This document shows, in pieces, positions 63,456-64,000 of a stretch of DNA of 64,000 bases (position 1 is its first letter; every line of letters begins with the position of its first letter). The notes under the pieces are model-generated. The model saw only the letters and a program-made list of their open reading frames with translations, ran no database searches and was not told where the DNA came from. The stretch is from NCBI GenBank assembly GCA_018780365.1, contig JADMJR010000027.1, positions 1 to 64,000 on the forward strand, read 5' to 3'. The position numbers were made by a program, and so were the translations under genes. Origin of the DNA: Acidovorax sp. Lineage in GTDB: Bacteria > Pseudomonadota > Gammaproteobacteria > Burkholderiales > Burkholderiaceae_C.

Positions 63456-63614
63456 CTCCAACTGCCATGCGATAGATTTTCGTGAATGCGGTGAATGTGT
63501 ATCCCCCGGCCCTGGTGGCGGCCAGCTCCCTAAAATAGCCGTGCCCCCACACATGCGCCGTGCCGAGCCGACCTGTGTGCGGGCCACACAGCTTCGGAGC
63601 AGACCTCCTTTTTC

Positions 63615-64000
63615 ATGACGCAGTACGAGCAACTCGCCGACGAAATCCACGCACTGATCCGTTCCGGTTCCTTGCGCGTGGGCGACCGGTTGCCATCGGT
63701 GCGGACATGCAGCGAGCGGCGCAAGATCAGCCAGTCTACGGTGTTCCAGGCCTACTACCTGCTGGAGTCGCGCGGCGTGGTCCAGGCGCGTGCGCGCTCG
63801 GGCTACTACGTCACACCGCGTGCTCAGGACCCTCTGAAGGGTCCGGAAACTTCACGGCCCTCTCTGGAGACCCAGACCGTAGCCATCAATGACCTGGTGG
63901 TGGAGATCCTGAACCTCTCCCGGCGCCACGAGGTGATACCGCTGGGATCGGCCTTCCCAGACCCTGCCTTGTTTCCTCTGGATCGATTGGCGCGAAGCCT
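63615..64000 (+). CDS. MocR/PdxR-type GntR regulator, N-terminal part (runs off the window)
   Basis: The first 128 residues. Seen: a GntR-type winged helix (YEQLADEIHALIRSGSLRVG, LPSVRTCSERRKISQSTVFQ, YYLLESRGVVQARARSGYYV), a linker, and EVIPLGSAFPDPALFPLDRL, the start of a fold-type I aminotransferase domain. Such fusion regulators control PLP, amino-acid or taurine genes. ATG 63615 gives the usual start of the helix domain. Confidence 0.88.
   Translation, partial: MTQYEQLADEIHALIRSGSLRVGDRLPSVRTCSERRKISQSTVFQAYYLLESRGVVQARARSGYYVTPRAQDPLKGPETSRPSLETQTVAINDLVVEILNLSRRHEVIPLGSAFPDPALFPLDRLARS

Noticed and set aside
1..64000. CRISPR arrays, tRNA and rRNA genes
   Set aside because: No regularly spaced repeats, cloverleaf or rRNA-like sequences were noticed by eye on either strand.

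Overview
The window looks like a chromosomal stretch of a betaproteobacterium of the Comamonadaceae (Acidovorax/Comamonas/Delftia type). The GC content is high. A Bug-family solute-binding protein, an isoquinoline-oxidoreductase-like molybdoenzyme and several MCPs ending in an acidic-DDW pentapeptide all fit that family, as do intergenic repeats of the type AGCGCTAGCAGCTATCAA. The genus is an inference; no rRNA or tRNA is present to settle it.

Layout: (1) 1-16302 is ordinary chromosome: the iorA end and iorB, a decayed Fic gene, a Bug protein plus an FMN-dependent alpha-hydroxyacid dehydrogenase divergent from a LysR regulator, an MCP, a MobA/MocA-like cytidylyltransferase, sodC, chaC, an OmpA-domain protein, gloA plus a thioesterase divergent from marR-MFS, then maoC-like and the first part of a MATE efflux gene. 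(2) 16308-61283 is a 45-kb Tn3-family transposon inserted in that MATE gene. It has 36-bp terminal inverted repeats with one mismatch and a perfect 5-bp target duplication (TATCT). Removing the element and one TATCT restores a 468-residue MATE reading frame that ends at 61595. (3) 61596-64000 is chromosome again: an SDR dehydrogenase, an acyl-CoA-dehydrogenase-like protein and the start of a MocR/PdxR-type regulator.

Inside the transposon, tnpA and a tyrosine recombinase lie at the left end and a KfrA/TnpT-like coiled-coil DNA-binding protein lies at the right end, behind a perfect 12-bp-arm palindrome. The cargo has four parts. (a) 22.7-42.0 kb is a signal-transduction island. Two paralogous modules, each an HTH-REC gene and a REC-Hpt gene divergent from a single-domain response regulator and an HD-GYP phosphodiesterase, flank a chemotaxis set (CheW, Aer-like MCP, MCP, CheY, CheZ, a deleted MCP) and an HDOD protein. 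Copy 1 also has a periplasmic solute-binding protein and a full PAS histidine kinase, but its HTH-REC/REC-Hpt arm is frameshifted. Copy 2 has an intact arm but only the sensor part of the kinase, followed by a second HD-GYP protein. No cheA, cheR or cheB is present. (b) 42.0-48.1 kb holds an intact IS3-family element, a peroxiredoxin remnant and a second Tn3-family tnpA with an accessory gene. (c) 48.2-53.8 kb is an accessory island: a mobile-mystery-A regulator without its usual partner, an Xre regulator, two calcineurin-like phosphoesterases, a HAD hydrolase and an aspartoacylase-like M14 enzyme. (d) 54.0-59.9 kb is a metal/thiol-stress block: an arsB remnant, an ACR3/SBF-like permease, a redoxin, DsbD, two Cys-rich small proteins, a divergent MerR regulator and an SMR remnant.

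My best candidate for an undescribed system is the transposon-borne, duplicated phosphorelay/HD-GYP (c-di-GMP) module with its associated chemotaxis parts. It looks like a mobile package that could reprogram motility and c-di-GMP signalling by plugging into a host CheA.
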